Below, in pieces: positions 48,277-56,619 of a stretch of 64,000 nt of DNA; positions within the stretch are counted from its first letter, which is position 1, and each line of letters begins with the position of its first letter. Source of the DNA: Cohnella endophytica (GTDB lineage Bacteria > Bacillota > Bacilli > Paenibacillales > Paenibacillaceae); the NCBI RefSeq assembly GCF_003628305.1, contig NZ_RBZM01000005.1, forward strand, positions 496,001 to 560,000. The letters run 5' to 3'. The position numbers were made by a program, and so were the translations under genes. The notes beneath the pieces are model-generated. The model made no database searches. It was not told the origin of the DNA and saw only the letters and a list, made by a program, of their open reading frames with translations.

Positions 48277-49452
48277 TCAAGATGACGCGCCTCCTTTGGA
48301 CGTTTGCTTCAAGCGGTGCAGGTAAAGGCTGTATTGGAATATTCGTTCCAACGACTTATTGCGGATATGAGGTTCGTCGAATTTCATCGGCTTCGAATTT
48401 GCTTCGAAGAACCAGACATGCCCGGTCATGTCGACGCCTAGGTCCATGGACATTTCGCAGAGTCGATAATGGCATGAACGTTCGATTTGCTTCGCCAGTG
48501 AGAGCGCGGTTCTGTGTACTTTCAAGAGCACTTTGCTTGTTTTCTCTTTGCCGAAGATCGAAACGAGCAGCTTCTCCGGATCGTCGATATTCCCTCCGCG
48601 CGGTACGTGGGTCGTAATGCTCGAATCGCCGGCGACTCGCGCGCCGATTCCGGACATTTCCCATTTCCCTGCTCCGTTTTTCTGAGCGAGCGCCCGGAGG
48701 TCAAACGGCCGGCCGTTCACTGCCGCGAGAGCAATGCCTTGCTGAGCGATGTAGGGCTCTCCGAGAATGTCGGATTGCTTTACGATCCGATCCCACAGCC
48801 GATTCATCGTACTGCACGGGTAGGTTTTGCTTCCCTTCTCTTCCTGGATCTGCAGCCGATACGGGGATCTCTTCTCTAGCTGTACCGTAACGGTCATGAT
48901 TCCAACGCCCGCTTTGCCCCTAACCGGCTTCAAGTAAAGTGTTTTGTGTTTCCGCAGCAGGCTCGCCAGTACGGAAACATCCGTCAATTTTCTCGTTTCG
49001 GGGATAAACGATTTCGTTGCCTTATTCTCGTTCAGCCATTTGAAGAGAGACCATTTGTTGAAGAAACGACGATTGAACAGGCGAATATCCGGTTGCCTGG
49101 ACAACGCGGTTAACTTCCTTCTTACGCGGGGCAGCCGTTCGTCTTCCCGCAGGGGAATGCGGTTATATACGACATGAGGTCGAGGGAACCAGGATTGCAC
49201 CCAAGTCTCGTCGTCGGTGACATAAGTAAAACCTAATACGCGCGAGGCATGGAGCTTCAAATGTTTAGTCGTTACGACGTACGTAACGAAACCCATTTGC
49301 TCGCCGGTCTGGATCAGATCGGCGAAGTTGCTGCGATTGCCGCGAAACGAATGGCTATCGTCTGCGATGGTTAAAATCGCGACGACCGGCTTGTCGGTCG
49401 TCGCTTCCATCGGTTCGAACTTTGGAGGAGGAGGGGGCTTAAGTAATTTCAA
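48277..49452 (-). CDS. YheC/YheD-type ATP-grasp protein, copy 2
   Basis: 391 aa. The N-terminus is proline-rich ('PPPPPKF'), then 'VVYNRIPLREDERL', 'LYLKPVRGKAGVGIMTV' near 170, 'YIAQQGIALAAVNGRPFDLRA' and 'VWFFEANSKPMKF' near 355. TTG 49452 overlaps the preceding stop as TTGA and uses GGAGGG located inside the previous gene, so translation is coupled. It probably adds to the same coat-related process as its paralogs. Confidence 0.9.
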   Translation of the reverse strand: MKLLKPPPPPKFEPMEATTDKPVVAILTIADDSHSFRGNRSNFADLIQTGEQMGFVTYVVTTKHLKLHASRVLGFTYVTDDETWVQSWFPRPHVVYNRIPLREDERLPRVRRKLTALSRQPDIRLFNRRFFNKWSLFKWLNENKATKSFIPETRKLTDVSVLASLLRKHKTLYLKPVRGKAGVGIMTVTVQLEKRSPYRLQIQEEKGSKTYPCSTMNRLWDRIVKQSDILGEPYIAQQGIALAAVNGRPFDLRALAQKNGAGKWEMSGIGARVAGDSSITTHVPRGGNIDDPEKLLVSIFGKEKTSKVLLKVHRTALSLAKQIERSCHYRLCEMSMDLGVDMTGHVWFFEANSKPMKFDEPHIRNKSLERIFQYSLYLHRLKQTSKGGASS

Positions 49453-50828
49453 GATTCATCCCTCCTGCGAAATTTGCTCAGATATAAGCAATGGTCAAGA
49501 ATATATTCTAGCGAGGCTTTTCCTTGCTCCTTCAGCGCAGGATGTTTGAAGATCGATCTGCCCGGCTTTGCGTTCGCTTCGAACATCCATACCGCGGCAT
49601 CGCGGTCGATCCCGATATCGAGGCCCAACTCGCCCAGCGTGTGCGAATAGTTTCTCTCGATCGCTTCGGAAAGACGGATGGCGACCTCCTTGGCTTCCTT
49701 CAGCACTTCATCGGATTTTGCGCCGAAAGTGCGGCTTAGCGCTTGCTCCGGCGTCATGAGCGAGCCGCCGTTCTTGATGTGGGTCGTAACGCTTCCTCGT
49801 CCCGCCTTCTTGGCCCCGATGCCGGCGACGACCCAATCGTTGTTGCCGTCCTTGTGCATATGAAACCGGAAGTCGATCGGACAACTTTCGATTTCCACTA
49901 GCCGGATACCTTGCTGGACGACGTAGCTGCTTAGATTGCCCCCATGCCGCGCACGAAGCATTTTCATCAGGCTGTTGAAGTTGCTGAACCGCAGCAAGAC
50001 GTTGCCCCCATTGCGCCGATACCGGACGAAGTAACCTTTGCGAGGGTGAAAAGTGAGCCTGTAAATACCGATACCGAGACTGCCGGCCGTCGGTTTGTAA
50101 TAGAGAAATTGGTGCTTCTCCAGCAATTCCTTGATTTTCTCGGGTGAAGGATTGTTGATGGATTCGGGCAAATGCTTCAGCGCTTCGGTATCTTTGTCGA
50201 GCATGCTATAGACATCCGATTTATTGAAGAAGCTCCAGTTAAAGAACGGTATCCGTTTCCGGATGAACCGTTCGCGAAGCGTTGTCATGACGGTTCCGGT
50301 CTCCGCGCGCCGGCTTGGAAGGCGGTTGTACACGACATCGGGGAGCGGAACGACGCGACGAGTCCAACCGCCTCCGCCGTCGACGAACCAACCGTGGATC
50401 GTTTCTTGCTGCCAATTAATATCGCGCGGCGTGAAGGCGAAGAAATAAGCTTTCTTCTGCCCTAGTTGAAGCAGTTGCTTCACGAAGCCGGTTCTTTCTC
50501 CGAACGGGGCCGAAGACGAGCGCTTACCGTTATGGTCCGTCAATACGCCAATCAACGGTCCAAGCTGAATATCCTCGTCTTCGTCGTTGGTTAGATAGAC
50601 GTAACCGGGTTTTGGAACTCTTACGGAACGCCTAAGACCGGCAGATAGATAGACATGGTGACCTGTGCGCTTGATGGTTCGCACCGCGGCGGGGACGATG
50701 TCTTTGCCGAGCTTGACGTTAACCGATTTACGTCCTCCCAGCTTGAGCAGCTTCGCAAGCGGACTGGAGAACCAAACGATACGTTCCGGCTGCTGTGTGA
50801 AATGGACGTTACAGATGGTCAAACTCAT
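49449..50828 (-). CDS. YheC/YheD-type ATP-grasp protein, copy 3 (long form)
   Basis: 459 aa, with an extra N-terminal beta domain (residues 1-95, ending 'IQLGPLIGVLTDHN') not present in copies 1, 2 and 4. Then 'DVVYNRLPSRRAE', 'LYYKPTAGSLGIGIYRLTF' near 240, 'YVVQQGIRLVEIESCPIDFRF' and 'VWMFEANAKPGRS' near 420. The length fits B. subtilis YheD. GGGAGGG lies six bases before the ATG. The start overlaps the end of copy 2's neighbour only by coupling; it overlaps copy 4 by 20 bases at its 5' end. Confidence 0.9.
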   Translation of the reverse strand: MSLTICNVHFTQQPERIVWFSSPLAKLLKLGGRKSVNVKLGKDIVPAAVRTIKRTGHHVYLSAGLRRSVRVPKPGYVYLTNDEDEDIQLGPLIGVLTDHNGKRSSSAPFGERTGFVKQLLQLGQKKAYFFAFTPRDINWQQETIHGWFVDGGGGWTRRVVPLPDVVYNRLPSRRAETGTVMTTLRERFIRKRIPFFNWSFFNKSDVYSMLDKDTEALKHLPESINNPSPEKIKELLEKHQFLYYKPTAGSLGIGIYRLTFHPRKGYFVRYRRNGGNVLLRFSNFNSLMKMLRARHGGNLSSYVVQQGIRLVEIESCPIDFRFHMHKDGNNDWVVAGIGAKKAGRGSVTTHIKNGGSLMTPEQALSRTFGAKSDEVLKEAKEVAIRLSEAIERNYSHTLGELGLDIGIDRDAAVWMFEANAKPGRSIFKHPALKEQGKASLEYILDHCLYLSKFRRRDES

Positions 50829-52077
50829 GAATTACCCTCCCAGGTGTAGCGTAACCGTTACCCTGCAGCGATCGCTGCATGTCGGTTGTCGCAAGTGAGC
50901 AACCTCTGCCCTGCGGCGATCGTCGAGTGTCGGTTGTCGCAAGTCGAAGCAGGATAGATCTGGCATAGGATAGCGGTTGTTCCGCTGCGGCTCTCGCGGC
51001 TTCCGCTCCCGCGGATACCATGGCGGCGCGTCCCGGCTTGGAGTTGGCCTCCAGGAACCAGAGCTTCCCGCTACGGTCGATTCCGTAGTCTAAGCCGATT
51101 TCGGCGAATCGCCCAAAGACATTTTCCAACCGGACGGCGATCATGTACGACATGTTCGTAGCCTCTTCAAACAACTCCCGGCCTCGAATATCCCCGAATA
51201 AGCGCGAAAGCATAGTTCGCGCCGACGATGCTTTGCCGCCTCCATGCAAATTAGCCGTCACCATGCCCGGAGATCCGCATCGCGCTGCGATGCCGGTCAG
51301 CGACCAACGGCCGTCTCCGCCTTTCTGCATCAAAGCGCGCAAATCGAAAGGCTCCCCATGGTCGCCCTTCAATTCCAAGAACGGCTGCATAATATACGGA
51401 CGGCTGCCGATCCAACGTTCAATGCGGCGCAGCGCGGTCGCTTCGTTCGCGACTTCGACTTCGAACGGCTGGTTATCTTGCCTTCGGCCGGATAGCTTTA
51501 CAGTCCCGTCTTCGGCTACAACGATAGCAACTACCCTTCTTCCTTGGCTGCCCGCGATCGGCTTGAGGAAAGCGGCATGGCTATGCTTGCTCAGCCAATC
51601 GGAGAGGGACGCGGATCCCCGAAAAAGGGCCGTTGGGGGGATGTAGGCGGAGAACGTCCGGTTCTTGGCCAAACATTCGTACACTTTTCCTTTGTTAGGC
51701 AATCTGCCGTTCAAGAACACAAGCTTGACGGACTCGCGAAGCCGACGCACGGCTTGCCGATAGCGCAGCTTCTCGGCATCCGTCTCGGGCCATGCCCGAT
51801 CGTACACGACGGAGGGAAGCATTCTCCTGCCGGGTTCCCATCGCCCCTCGCGGTCGTTCCACGACCAACCTTTGACGGACCCGTTCCGCTCTTCCCAAGT
51901 CCAGGGAGCGAAAGCGAATAGAGGCATGCCTCTCGCGGATCCGAATTGGTTGAGCCTCCGAATGAACGAGCTTTCCGCGAAAGGAGGATCATCGTCACGC
52001 TCGTAAACGAGTATGCCTAACGCGTCGTTGCCCCCGACGTTGCGATACGGCTTAGAATTCGGAAATGTAACGGGCAT
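50809..52077 (-). CDS. YheC/YheD-type ATP-grasp protein, copy 4
   Basis: 422 aa without the extra beta domain. Core motifs are 'SVVYDRAWPETDAEKL', 'AFLKPIAGSQGRRVVAIV' near 165, 'YIMQPFLELKGDHGEPFDLRA' and 'LWFLEANSKPGRA' near 345. The 45-residue C-terminal tail contains two copies of a 16-residue unit starting 'LATTD', encoded by an imperfect 48-bp tandem repeat. No strong ribosome binding site precedes the ATG, which overlaps the end of copy 5 by 26 bases, so it probably depends on coupling. Confidence 0.88.
   Translation of the reverse strand: MPVTFPNSKPYRNVGGNDALGILVYERDDDPPFAESSFIRRLNQFGSARGMPLFAFAPWTWEERNGSVKGWSWNDREGRWEPGRRMLPSVVYDRAWPETDAEKLRYRQAVRRLRESVKLVFLNGRLPNKGKVYECLAKNRTFSAYIPPTALFRGSASLSDWLSKHSHAAFLKPIAGSQGRRVVAIVVAEDGTVKLSGRRQDNQPFEVEVANEATALRRIERWIGSRPYIMQPFLELKGDHGEPFDLRALMQKGGDGRWSLTGIAARCGSPGMVTANLHGGGKASSARTMLSRLFGDIRGRELFEEATNMSYMIAVRLENVFGRFAEIGLDYGIDRSGKLWFLEANSKPGRAAMVSAGAEAARAAAEQPLSYARSILLRLATTDTRRSPQGRGCSLATTDMQRSLQGNGYATPGRVIHEFDHL
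50858..50954. repeat. Imperfect 48-bp tandem repeat in the 3' end of copy 4
   Basis: Two copies beginning CCCTGCAGCGATCG and CCCTGCGGCGATCG and each containing TGTCGGTTGTCGCAAGT. The period of 48 bases keeps the frame and duplicates 16 residues. Confidence 0.8.
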
Positions 52078-53419
52078 ATTGGATCATCATCCGTACCGAA
52101 GGACGGATTCTTCCTTCCTTAAGAGGTGTGTTGTCGTTTTTGGACGGTTTGGAATTTACTTCGAGAAGCCATACGCGACCCGCATTGTCGAGGGCCAAAT
52201 CGATCCCGAGCTCTCCGAAATGCGCCGGAATGTGCGCGTCGACCCCCTTGGCGATGTCCAGAGCCGCTCTTGACAGGCGCGAGGAAGCGTCTCCCCGAAA
52301 CTGGACGGGAAGATTGGACTTGGCGACGGATTCCTTGACCGTGGACAACGTTCCCCCCCTGGCAAGATTGGATACGAAATGGTGACTATCCGCCGTTCGG
52401 CTTACGATCGAGGTGATCACCCATTTTCCGCTGGCGTTTTTCTGCGTTAAAGCTCGGAAATCAACGGGACGACCGCCGATCTCGATGAGGTTGAGACCTT
52501 GTTGGATCAAGTAGCGCACGCTTTTCATCTTGCCGGCGATCGTGGAGAACAACTTGACGAGGCTATTGAACGACTGCCGTTTCGTGCCGCTAACGGTAGC
52601 GTAAGAAGCCTGCCAGTTATCGGGACCGATTCGGGATAGCCGAATAATGCCTTTGCCAAGACTGCCTCTGACCGGCTTCAAGAAAACCGAGCCGTACCGG
52701 GCGCACATGCTCTTGAGCATCGTGTAATTTTGCAAGGAATGGGACTCGGGTAAATATTTTTGCAAAGATGGATCTTTCTTCAGCGCGTCGAACACTTCGG
52801 CCTTATCGAGAAATTTCTCGTTGAAGACGTGGGCTCCGTAACGGTTCTTGATCTCTCGCATGAACTGCTGCACGATCGGGCGATTTTCTAATTTGCGGGA
52901 CGTAAGGCGGTTGTTCACGACATCGGGCGCCGGAAGCTGCATCTTGTGCCAGCCTTTGGTGTATATCCATCCTTCCGCGGTCGATAAGTTGGATCCGATC
53001 GCGTTCGGCGTAAAAAAATACACGTAGGCGCCTTGTGCTCGGCATGCGTCGGTGAGTTCACGACAGAACATCGTAATGTCGCCGAACGGTTTCTCCGATT
53101 GCACGGGGTTATCCCGGCTGATCAATACGCCGATCAACGGACCTAGCGCTAGCGTCCTGCTGGCCGATTGGTACCGAATGCGGAGCGGCATACCGGAGAA
53201 GATACCCATGCGCCTGGCTAGCGTCTGGCTAATGCGCATGCCTGCGTACCGAGGGACGGGAACGATGGTGACGGAGTGACGGAACGAGCCGAACTGTAAG
53301 GCAAGATGCTGCTGGGCAGGTATTTTCCACTGCTTCATCAGGGATTCCCCCAGCATCAGGACGTCGTCGGACAGTACGCCTGAACTGATGACCTGGACGT
53401 CGATTTTCGGGGTGGACAT
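52052..53419 (-). CDS. YheC/YheD-type ATP-grasp protein, copy 5 (long form)
   Basis: 455 aa and first in the minus-strand cluster. It has the extra N-terminal beta domain (1-105, ending 'LALGPLIGVLISRDN'), then 'DVVNNRLTSRKLE', 'VFLKPVRGSLGKGIIRLS' near 245, 'YLIQQGLNLIEIGGRPVDFRA' and 'VWLLEVNSKPSKN' near 425. The start at 53419 is preferred because GGAAGGAG lies eight bases before the ATG. Upstream on the minus strand, CAC-N17-CATATGATG (53501-53529) is a possible sporulation promoter of SigK or SigE type, weakly supported. Confidence 0.9.
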   Translation of the reverse strand: MSTPKIDVQVISSGVLSDDVLMLGESLMKQWKIPAQQHLALQFGSFRHSVTIVPVPRYAGMRISQTLARRMGIFSGMPLRIRYQSASRTLALGPLIGVLISRDNPVQSEKPFGDITMFCRELTDACRAQGAYVYFFTPNAIGSNLSTAEGWIYTKGWHKMQLPAPDVVNNRLTSRKLENRPIVQQFMREIKNRYGAHVFNEKFLDKAEVFDALKKDPSLQKYLPESHSLQNYTMLKSMCARYGSVFLKPVRGSLGKGIIRLSRIGPDNWQASYATVSGTKRQSFNSLVKLFSTIAGKMKSVRYLIQQGLNLIEIGGRPVDFRALTQKNASGKWVITSIVSRTADSHHFVSNLARGGTLSTVKESVAKSNLPVQFRGDASSRLSRAALDIAKGVDAHIPAHFGELGIDLALDNAGRVWLLEVNSKPSKNDNTPLKEGRIRPSVRMMIQYARYISEF

Positions 53420-53612
53420 GTTTCGTTCTCCTTCCACCTTTGCGTATGTCGTGGCGAAGGCTCTCCTAGGCTTCCTTCCCGGGGGCTAGCGAGAATACAC
53501 CATCATATGAGGACATCTATCTATCGGTGATTGACCTAATCGTATTGGGACTTGTGTCGAATGATGTTATGATAATGGAATGGAAAAGAACGCTCAGGGG
53601 GCAGCAAGCTTC

Positions 53613-53732
53613 ATGGATGACTGGTTTACGGAGAGCTTCGGCGAAGATTACGTAGGATGCGGAACGGGGAAGACAACGTACGGGTACTGCTTGGGAGGCG
53701 TAACGGATGAACGGACTCGGGGATGCCATTAA
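53613..53732 (+). CDS. Small ORF, 39 aa, possible methyltransferase remnant
   Basis: ATG 53613 follows CAGGGGGC at about ten bases. The product opens 'MDDWFTESFGEDYV', which resembles the first residues of class I SAM methyltransferases (WFxxSFGEDY), then jumps to 'GCGTGKTTYG', like a SAM-binding loop, and ends soon after. It may be a deletion remnant of a methyltransferase gene or a genuine small protein. The stop overlaps the MBL gene start region (53707). Confidence 0.35.
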   Translation: MDDWFTESFGEDYVGCGTGKTTYGYCLGGVTDERTRGCH

Positions 53733-54747
53733 GAAGCTGGATAACGGGTGGTTGCAAGTAAAAGTCCCGCTTCCTTTCTCGTTAAAATGGGTCAATGCCT
53801 ACTTATTGCCCGAACGATCGGAGGACGGGAACGGTTGGACTCTTATCGATCCGGGGCTGCGGACGGAAGAGATCGAAACGTTCTGGACATACGCGCTTGA
53901 AGAACTTGGAATCGGATGGAGAGACATTCGTTCGATCGTGCTCACCCATCATCATCCCGATCATTACGGAATGGCGGGATGGTTTCAAAGACGGACGGGG
54001 GCTCCGGTCTGGATGTCGCGGGTAGCAAAAGAAAACGCGGCTCGGTTGTGGGGAGAAGGCGAGACGTTCTCCAGTGAGTTGACCCAAGCGTTCATCCGCC
54101 ACGGGTTGGCGGAAGAGCTGATCGGCGATATGAGGGAGCATATGAGCGGTTTCGTTGCCAAAGTATCGCCTCAACCGATGGATGTTCGGTTTCTGCAAGT
54201 TGGGGATACGCATCGAATGGGCGGAATCGAATGGGACATTCTCGGCGGGGAAGGACATGCTCCGGGACACTTATTGTTCTACGAGGGTAAGGGAGGGAAA
54301 CTCCTATGCGGCGATCAGGTGCTCCCCCGCATTACCCCGAATATCGGATGGATGCCGAACGGGGATCCCGATCCGCTGGGTTCGTTCATGGACAGCTTGC
54401 GATTGCTGTTGCCGGTTGAAGTCGCGATGGTTTACCCGGGACATCGGGACCCGTTCCCGGAGTATCGCGAACGGATCGGCGAACTGCTGGAACATCACGA
54501 GCGGCGTCTGGCGAAAATGGCAGGTATGTTAAAGGGCGGGGAAAAGACGGCATTCGAAATGTGCGAGCTGTTATTCGGCGAGAAGTTACGGAGCAACACG
54601 CACAATTTGCGGTTCGCGTTGGCAGAGACGATCGCGCATCTCGAGTATATGGCCAAACGGGGCATGGCATTACGGATCGAGGGCGCGGCGGATTCAGAAG
54701 GCAAGATCGCGTCGATTCGTTATCAAGAAGCGGACAATATCGGATAA
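53707..54747 (+). CDS. MBL-fold metallo-hydrolase
   Basis: 346-aa metallo-beta-lactamase-fold hydrolase. The metal motif 'LTHHHPDHYG' (HxHxDH) is near residue 81, 'GEGHAPGHLLFYEG' near 185 and 'VYPGHRDPF' near 243. A C-terminal winged-helix-like part of about 80 residues, with 'EHHERRLAKMAG', follows, as in LACTB2-like hydrolases. The substrate is not clear. GGGAGGCG precedes the ATG by six bases. Confidence 0.9.
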   Translation: MNGLGDAIKKLDNGWLQVKVPLPFSLKWVNAYLLPERSEDGNGWTLIDPGLRTEEIETFWTYALEELGIGWRDIRSIVLTHHHPDHYGMAGWFQRRTGAPVWMSRVAKENAARLWGEGETFSSELTQAFIRHGLAEELIGDMREHMSGFVAKVSPQPMDVRFLQVGDTHRMGGIEWDILGGEGHAPGHLLFYEGKGGKLLCGDQVLPRITPNIGWMPNGDPDPLGSFMDSLRLLLPVEVAMVYPGHRDPFPEYRERIGELLEHHERRLAKMAGMLKGGEKTAFEMCELLFGEKLRSNTHNLRFALAETIAHLEYMAKRGMALRIEGAADSEGKIASIRYQEADNIG

Positions 54748-54763
54748 ATTCCGTCAGCCGGAC

Positions 54764-54809
54764 AAAAAAGCCGAACTAGTTGCCCAAAAGCAACTAATTC
54801 GGCTTTTTT
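54764..54809. terminator. Bidirectional terminator
   Basis: AAAAAAGCCGAACTAGTTGC and GCAACTAATTCGGCTTTTTT pair with one mismatch around CCAAAA, between convergent genes. Confidence 0.93.
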
Positions 54810-54819
54810 GTTTCTATCT

Positions 54820-55374
54820 TTACTCCCGCGACGCTTCCCGGGCAACTTCCTCGGCAGCCGCTTCGCGTTCCGCTTGTTTGCGGTGCGCGATACGGCTAGA
54901 TGCCGCGGCGGCGATCGCACCTACGATATCGTCAAGAAACGTGTGGATTTCTCCGCTGTTTTTATCGTTCAGCTTCTTCAATACGCCGGGCTTCAACTTA
55001 TCCACGTACCCGAAGTTCGTAAATCCAATGCTGCCGTATACGTTCACGATGCTAAGCGCCAATATTTCGTCACAGCCGTAGAGGCCCTCATCGTAAGCAA
55101 TCATATCCTGCAAGGGCGGCAGAAGCTTGCCTTCCTCCGCGAGCAGGTCGAGTTGGATGCCGGTGAGGACGGCGTTCTGGACCTCCCGTTTGGATAACAC
55201 GGATTCTACGTTCACGACGCATTCCGCAAGCGTAAGTTCAGGAAAATAGTCTTTCTGCAGCAGCATGACTAGCTGTCCGATCTGTTCCTTGGTAACTCCG
55301 CGTTTCGTTAACCATTCTTCCGTCGCTTTCGCGACATCTTTGCTGTTTAGCCGGTACATGTTCGGTTGAGACAT
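54820..55374 (-). CDS. Phosphatidylglycerophosphatase A family protein (YutG-like)
   Basis: 184 aa. The PgpA/YutG family is indicated by 'ECVVNVESVLSKREVQNAVLTG', 'YDEGLYGCDEILALSI' and 'TFLDDIVGAIAAA'. YutG relatives may dephosphorylate phosphatidylglycerophosphate, though Gram-positive members are shorter than E. coli PgpA and less hydrophobic. The start at 55374 has AGAGGTG upstream; GTG 55383 overlaps that site. The C-terminus is rich in Glu, Ala and Arg. Confidence 0.85.
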   Translation of the reverse strand: MSQPNMYRLNSKDVAKATEEWLTKRGVTKEQIGQLVMLLQKDYFPELTLAECVVNVESVLSKREVQNAVLTGIQLDLLAEEGKLLPPLQDMIAYDEGLYGCDEILALSIVNVYGSIGFTNFGYVDKLKPGVLKKLNDKNSGEIHTFLDDIVGAIAAAASSRIAHRKQAEREAAAEEVAREASRE

Positions 55375-55545
55375 GAACGACACCTCTTTCCGAAGCCATT
55401 ATGGCCTCCGTCATGAACTTGATCGGGACAAACATACATAATTGTCCCAAGGGCCCGTATACATAGTACTACAATTAGAGCGGCGGAGAAACGGCGGCCG
55501 TCTCATATAATTCTCATAGTTCTCATATCTAGGGAGGATAAGTAC

Positions 55546-56616
55546 ATGGAAATCAGGTCTTATCGGGGAAAATGGTTCAAGAAATGGCCGGCGTTGCTAC
55601 TATTGTTACCCTTGCTATCCGCCTGTAGCCAAACTCCGGTCGCGAACAAGGATGTATCGGCCAGCATCGACCCGCCGCCGTCCGACATCGAACAAGCTAT
55701 GCTGAACGGGACCTCTACCAGAACGTTATCGCAGAACGACGACGTAGTCACGGTTTACTTGCTGGATAGCAACGGTTATTTGGCGCCGATGTCTCTCAAG
55801 CTGGACGCGGATTCGAAATCTTCCGAATCTCCCGTTCAGAAGGCGATCGCTTGGATGACCGTCAACAAACAACTCGCCGATCAACTCCCGCCCGGGTTTC
55901 AAGCCGTGCTGCCCGCAGGGACGAAGCTTAACAAAGTTACCGAGAACAAAGCCCAGCAGACGATTTCCGTCGACTTCGCGGCTCCGTTACCGGGAATCGA
56001 AGCTTCGCAAGAACGGAAAGTCATCGAAGCGCTCGTATGGACGCTTACCGAACTTCCGGGAATCAATAAGGCTCGGTTATCCGTAGGAGGCAAACCGATT
56101 CGGTCGCTGCCTGCCTCGGGCTTGCCGGTGGATACGGTGCTTACTCGCGGTCTGGGAATTAACGTGGAAGCCGCGGCGAACGTCGAGATTAACCGCTCCA
56201 TGGGCGTTACGCTTTACTTCTCGGCGCAATCCAAGGATGGAGAAGGTTATTTCGTCCCCGTTACCCGTCTCGTCAACCGCCAAGTCGATCCGTCAAAGGC
56301 AGCCTTGGAGCAATTGATAGCCGGTCCGAAACCGTCGAGCGCCTTAAAGGCCGTGCTGACCTCCGATATGACGATCGAAAAGCTCGGGAATATGGCGGAC
56401 ACCGTTCAAGTATCGCTTAAATCCGACGATTGGATGCCGGAGTCACCCGTTCCTTCCGAGATGATGGAAGCTCTCGTGCTTACGCTTACCGAAGCATCGG
56501 GCAAACCCCAAGTCCAGGTCGCCATGAACGGCAACGATTCGCTGGTCGATTCGGCTAACCGGACTTACGATCATCCGGTCACCCGTCCCGCAATCGTGAA
56601 CGCGTTGAGTAGGTAG
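55546..56616 (+). CDS. gerM: Spore germination lipoprotein GerM
   Basis: 356-aa lipoprotein (signal ending 'LLSAC', cysteine near 27) with two GerMN domains, each having the 'VYFLD/LYFSAQSKDGEGY' type strand and a 'VIEALVWTLTELPG' or 'MMEALVLTLTEASG' helix. GerM acts in spore morphogenesis and cortex-related steps in Bacillus. A CATATAAT at 55504 resembles a SigE -10, and GGGAGG precedes the ATG. In Bacillus gerM is followed by rph; here a minus-strand ger operon lies between. Confidence 0.92.
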   Translation: MEIRSYRGKWFKKWPALLLLLPLLSACSQTPVANKDVSASIDPPPSDIEQAMLNGTSTRTLSQNDDVVTVYLLDSNGYLAPMSLKLDADSKSSESPVQKAIAWMTVNKQLADQLPPGFQAVLPAGTKLNKVTENKAQQTISVDFAAPLPGIEASQERKVIEALVWTLTELPGINKARLSVGGKPIRSLPASGLPVDTVLTRGLGINVEAAANVEINRSMGVTLYFSAQSKDGEGYFVPVTRLVNRQVDPSKAALEQLIAGPKPSSALKAVLTSDMTIEKLGNMADTVQVSLKSDDWMPESPVPSEMMEALVLTLTEASGKPQVQVAMNGNDSLVDSANRTYDHPVTRPAIVNALSR

Positions 56617-56619
56617 CCT

